A stretch of 64,000 nt of DNA, taken from assembly GCA_035235625.1 (NCBI GenBank), contig CP141142.1, positions 16,212,995 to 16,276,994 of the forward strand, in the 5' to 3' direction. The notes beneath the pieces were generated by a model. It did not search any database. It was not told the DNA's origin and saw only the letters and a program-made list of their open reading frames with translations. A program made the position numbers and the translations under genes. Positions 60,612 through 64,000 of the stretch are shown here, in pieces; the stretch's first letter is position 1, and every line of letters begins with the position of its first letter. Origin of the DNA: Saururus chinensis. Its lineage: Eukaryota; Streptophyta; Magnoliopsida; Piperales; Saururaceae.

Positions 60612-60623
60612 TCTTTTCCCTCT
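60612..60623 (-). promoter_or_regulatory. Polypurine tract of the chromovirus
   Basis: agagggaaaaga on the minus strand directly precedes the LTR start, as needed to prime plus-strand DNA synthesis. Confidence 0.75.
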
Positions 60624-60648
60624 AAAAAAAGAATTTGTTCCCCAAAAT

Positions 60649-63600
60649 TCAGGTGGACTCTTCCTCGAATAGCTCCGGATAGGAACGATGCATCTCAACT
60701 TTTCGCTTCCAAGTTAATTCTTCGAAAGCCTAACTCTACCACAAAACCTTGACTAATAGAATAGTCTTGCTTCTTAGGACTTGATTCTTTTTATCCAATA
60801 TCTTCACCGGCCTTTTAGCAAAGGTAAGATTAGGTGTCAACTCAACCGAATTGTGGTCAATTACATACGACAGATCTTGCATGTATTTCCTTAACATGGA
60901 CACATGAAAGACATTATGAACTTCAGCCAAGTTAGGGGTTAAAGCGAGCCTATAAGCAGTTGGACCAATCCATTCAAGGATTTCAAAAGGTCCAACATAG
61001 CGTGGACTAAGCTTGCCCTTATTCCCAAACCGCATACCCCACTTGGTTGGTGAGACCTTCAGGAATACATGATCTCTGGTCTCAAATTCCAACTCCCTCT
61101 ACCTCTGATCTGCATAACTTTTCTACCTACTTTGTACTATAAAAAATTTATGTTTTATTTCCTTAACCTTGTCTGCACATTGTTGTATTATTTCAGACTT
61201 AAAAATCCTCCATTCACCTACTTCATCCCGACATGTAGGGGAATGACACTATCATCCATAAAGGGCTTCATAAGGTGTCATGTCAATGCTAGAATGATAG
61301 ATGTTGTTGTAGGAAAACTCTATTAAGGGTAGGAACTCATCCCAATTATCTCTCTAGTCCAGAATGCATGCCTTGAGCATATCCTCTAGAATTTGGATGG
61401 TACGCTTTGACTGGCTATCAGTCTTAGGATGGAAAGTTGTGCCAAAACTCAATTTTGAGAAGTGAAACATGGATTTCTATCAGAGACAATCGATGTCGGT
61501 GTGCCATGGAGTCTCACAATTTCCCTAACATAAAGTTAAGCCAAATTCTCTGGTGACTACTTCCACTTGATGAATAAGATATGCATAGTCTTTTTCAACC
61601 TATCCACCACAACCCATACTGCATCATGATGCTTCTATGTCTTAGGCAGTCCTACAACAAAGTTCATTGTGATATATTCCCATTTCCACTGAGGGATTTC
61701 TAAGGGATTTAGTAAAACTATAGGCCTTTAATGCTCTACCTCAACCTATTGGCAAGTCAAACATTTCCACACAAATTCCCCAATGTCTCCCTTCATGCCT
61801 TCCCACTAGAAACTCTGCTTTAGATCTTGATATATCTTATTTCCTCCTGGATGAATCATGCATTTGGAATGATGGGCTTCTCGTAGTAGTTCCTGACTTA
61901 AATTAGGGATAGCGGGAACAACTAGACTTCTGCTAAAGCGCACACCTCCATTAGTCCCTTGAGAAAATGTAGGTCTTTCTACCAATTTCTGAACATCATC
62001 ATCAGTTTTTTGGGTTGCAATGATCTTCTCAACTAGCACCAATTGGATAGAAAAGTTAGTCAACATTGGCTTTCCCTTTTTTGAAGGAACTTCTATTTAA
62101 AGACTAGCCATACTCTGGCCATTCTTCATTCATCATATGAGCTACTGTTATCCCCTCCACTTTTTGCATAGACAAGGGGGCGGCTACCCCCTATACTTGG
62201 CAGTAGATAGCCAAGTTAGCTTAGGCGACAGACAGCCTAGGCAGCCCCTTGGGAACAGATGGATGCTTGGAGCAGCGTGGGAGCAGTTCCGGATGCGCAC
62301 TTGCCTTGCAGAGCAGGCTGAGGCAGAGTCCCTGCGCGGGCAGGACTCTAAGTGGCGTGCTGGGCGCCACAACCCCTTAGGGATGGACTCCTAGGGGCGC
62401 TAGGATGCAGGGAGGCAGCATAGCCCGACTCCTTGTGCGGATAGGAGAGGATGCACATGTTTCCCTGGATGGATGGACTCTAGAGGCAGCAGGGCGCTGG
62501 ACTCCTAGCTAAAGACGGATTACTCACAGGTTTCCTGATTTGTGTTGGGATGCCCCATTGGGCTGGGAGAGTTGGGACAAGGAGGGACTCTGTATACTTG
62601 GGCTGGGATTGTACTCCTAGTGCGATAAGGACCATCAGTGCTGAGTCTATTTATAGGGAGAGGATGGGATGACCATGGTTGATAGAGAATTGTTGAGGAC
62701 AAACCAGAGAGCGCTCTGCGTAGCAACTTGGCTTGTCAGCCCCGGCCCTCTCCCTGCCTTTGTAACCGACGGACTGTGATTACATAGCATTGGGCGGAGC
62801 CCCTTTGCGCCAGAGACAGCTGTGTTGGCTGGTTGCTTGTTTCCCTTGCGCATACGAGAGGGAAGGTCGTGAGAGTAGGCTGCTGGCTACGCGCTGCAGT
62901 CAGGCCATCACGGGTGTGGAGCTAGGGAAAGCTCTACGCCTGTGATAGCTACCATGGTTTCAAATTTTCTACTTAGAGTATCTGCCACCACATTAGCCTT
63001 TCCAGGGTAGTACAATATTATAACTTCATAATCTTTCAAGTACTCAAGTCATCTTCTTTGTCTCATATTTAGGTCCTTTTGAGAAAATGCATATTTTAAG
63101 CTTTTGTGATTAATGTAAACCTCAAAGGTTTTGCCATAAAGGTAATGATGTCATATCTTCATAACAAAAACCACAACATCCAACTCTAAATCATGTGCAA
63201 GATAATTCTACTCATGAACCTTCAACTGCCTGGATGCATATGCTATGACCTTGCCTCGGTGCATTTACATGCAACTCAATCCCTTGTTAGAAGCATCACT
63301 ATAAATCACAAACCTACATTCTCCTGAAGGTAAGGTAAGGATAGTAGCACTGATCAATCTTCTCTTAAATTCTTGAAAACTGTTTTCACATGTTTCATCC
63401 CATGTAAATTTAACACCCTTCCTAGTCATCTTGGTCATGGGTAAGGCCAAAGTAGAAAATCCTTCAATGAACCTCCTGTAATAACCTGCTAAACCAAGGA
63501 AACTACAAATTTTGGTAACAGATTTAGGTCTCTCCCATCTCGTCATAGCCTCTACATTTGTAGGGTCAACAGCTACCCCATCCTTGGATATGACATGCCC

Positions 63601-64000
63601 CCAAGAATTTGATGTTTTCTAACTAAAAGTCACATTTACTGAATTTGGCATACAACTAATGCTCCCTCAACACCTGTAATACTTGTCTTAAGTGTGTCAT
63701 ATCTCTTGAATAAAATTAGAATAGATAAAAATGTCATCTACAAATACTATAACAAAGTGATCCAACCATGGTTGATAAATTCTTTCATACGGTCCATAAA
63801 AGTTGTAAGAGCATTGGTCAGTCATAAGGTCCATAAAAGTTGCAAGAGCATTGGTCAGTCCAAAGGGTATCACTAAGAACTCATAATGACCATACCTTGT
63901 TCTAAACGTAGTTTTAGGAATTTCCTCATCCCGAATTTTGAGCTGATGATAACCAAATTGCAAGTCAATACGAGAGAAGAGCTTTGCTGCATGTAGTTGG
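60649..64000 (-). pseudogene. Ty3/gypsy chromovirus polyprotein, C-terminal part, decayed; continues beyond the window
   Basis: Domains in order on the minus strand: reverse transcriptase (63963-63697; SGYHQLKI-like start, PFGLTNA, VFVDD motif at 63733-63744); RNase H (63546 to about 62948; FLGLAGYYRRFIEGFS, VIYSDASNKGL); an 802 bp insertion at 62146-62947; integrase zinc finger (about 61915-61750; HHSKCMIHPGGNK and KCLTCQ); integrase core (about 61700-61400; its first Asp is Asn at 61662-61664, the second lies in SDRN); and a chromodomain-like tail (61092-60649; KRPVKILDKK, LVKVLW, EELTWKRKVEMH). In-frame stops are frequent. TAG codons after LVKVLW sit at places where a CAG would keep the frame, consistent with C-to-T decay. 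It is a dead copy. Confidence 0.85.
62146..62947. mobile_element. 802 bp LTR-like insertion in the chromovirus pol
   Basis: It begins tgttatcccctcc and ends cgcctgtgata, flanked by a perfect GCTAC duplication (62141-62145 and 62948-62952). The GC content is higher than in the surroundings. A ctatttataggga box lies at about 62645-62658. It interrupts the pol frame between RNase H and integrase (ATGGTAGC|TCATATG region). Most likely a solo LTR from another family; the final dinucleotide TA departs from the usual CA. Confidence 0.7.

Overview
The window is nuclear DNA of a flowering plant. The evidence is an intron-rich plant gene, Mutator-like (MULE) elements with spliced MuDR-type transposase, Ty3/gypsy chromovirus DNA, Stowaway- and Tourist-like MITEs and very large LTRs, on an AT-rich background. 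The lineage cannot be fixed from the sequence; a eudicot or magnoliid is my guess. Only two host genes look intact; most of the rest is transposon DNA.

Layout: (1) 246-740, minus: a two-exon gene for a 97-residue membrane protein of unknown function. (2) 1284-13043: transposon debris. It includes a foldback, a 2.6 kb element with ~208 bp terminal inverted repeats (TIRs) and nested palindromes, a 2.7 kb LTR-like block, a Stowaway-like MITE and a hAT-like element. (3) 13508-20127: MULE-1, with a transposase broken by one frameshift and one stop codon. (4) 20275 to about 26450: MULE-2, carrying a decayed Ulp1-like peptidase gene whose catalytic Cys reads Ser, plus a captured fragment of an MFS transporter gene. 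(5) 27227-46514, minus: a complete 16-exon ULP2-type SUMO protease gene (908 residues). Its introns are swollen by nested insertions: two LTR elements in intron 4 (34679-39545), and in intron 1 a solo LTR split by a Tourist-like element made mostly of CCN triplets, plus a 1.3 kb inverted-repeat element. (6) 46884-46904: the 3' end of a Helitron beside the ULP2 promoter. (7) 50390-55276: a 4.9 kb solo LTR with a perfect AAAGA target-site duplication, holding several tandem arrays and a GC-rich island. (8) About 55838-64000, minus: the 3' part of a Ty3/gypsy chromovirus (reverse transcriptase, RNase H, integrase, chromodomain-like tail, polypurine tract, 3' LTR), with many stops and an 802 bp insertion.

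The only gene with a clear cellular role is the ULP2-like gene, which should cut SUMO from nuclear proteins. Its His, Asp, Gln and Cys residues are all visible. MULE-2 next door carries a dead cousin of the same C48 peptidase superfamily. I see no new multi-gene system. The most unusual objects are the palindrome-rich TIR element, the CCN-filled Tourist element, the paired MULEs sharing a satellite and an interleaved inverted repeat, and the giant solo LTR.
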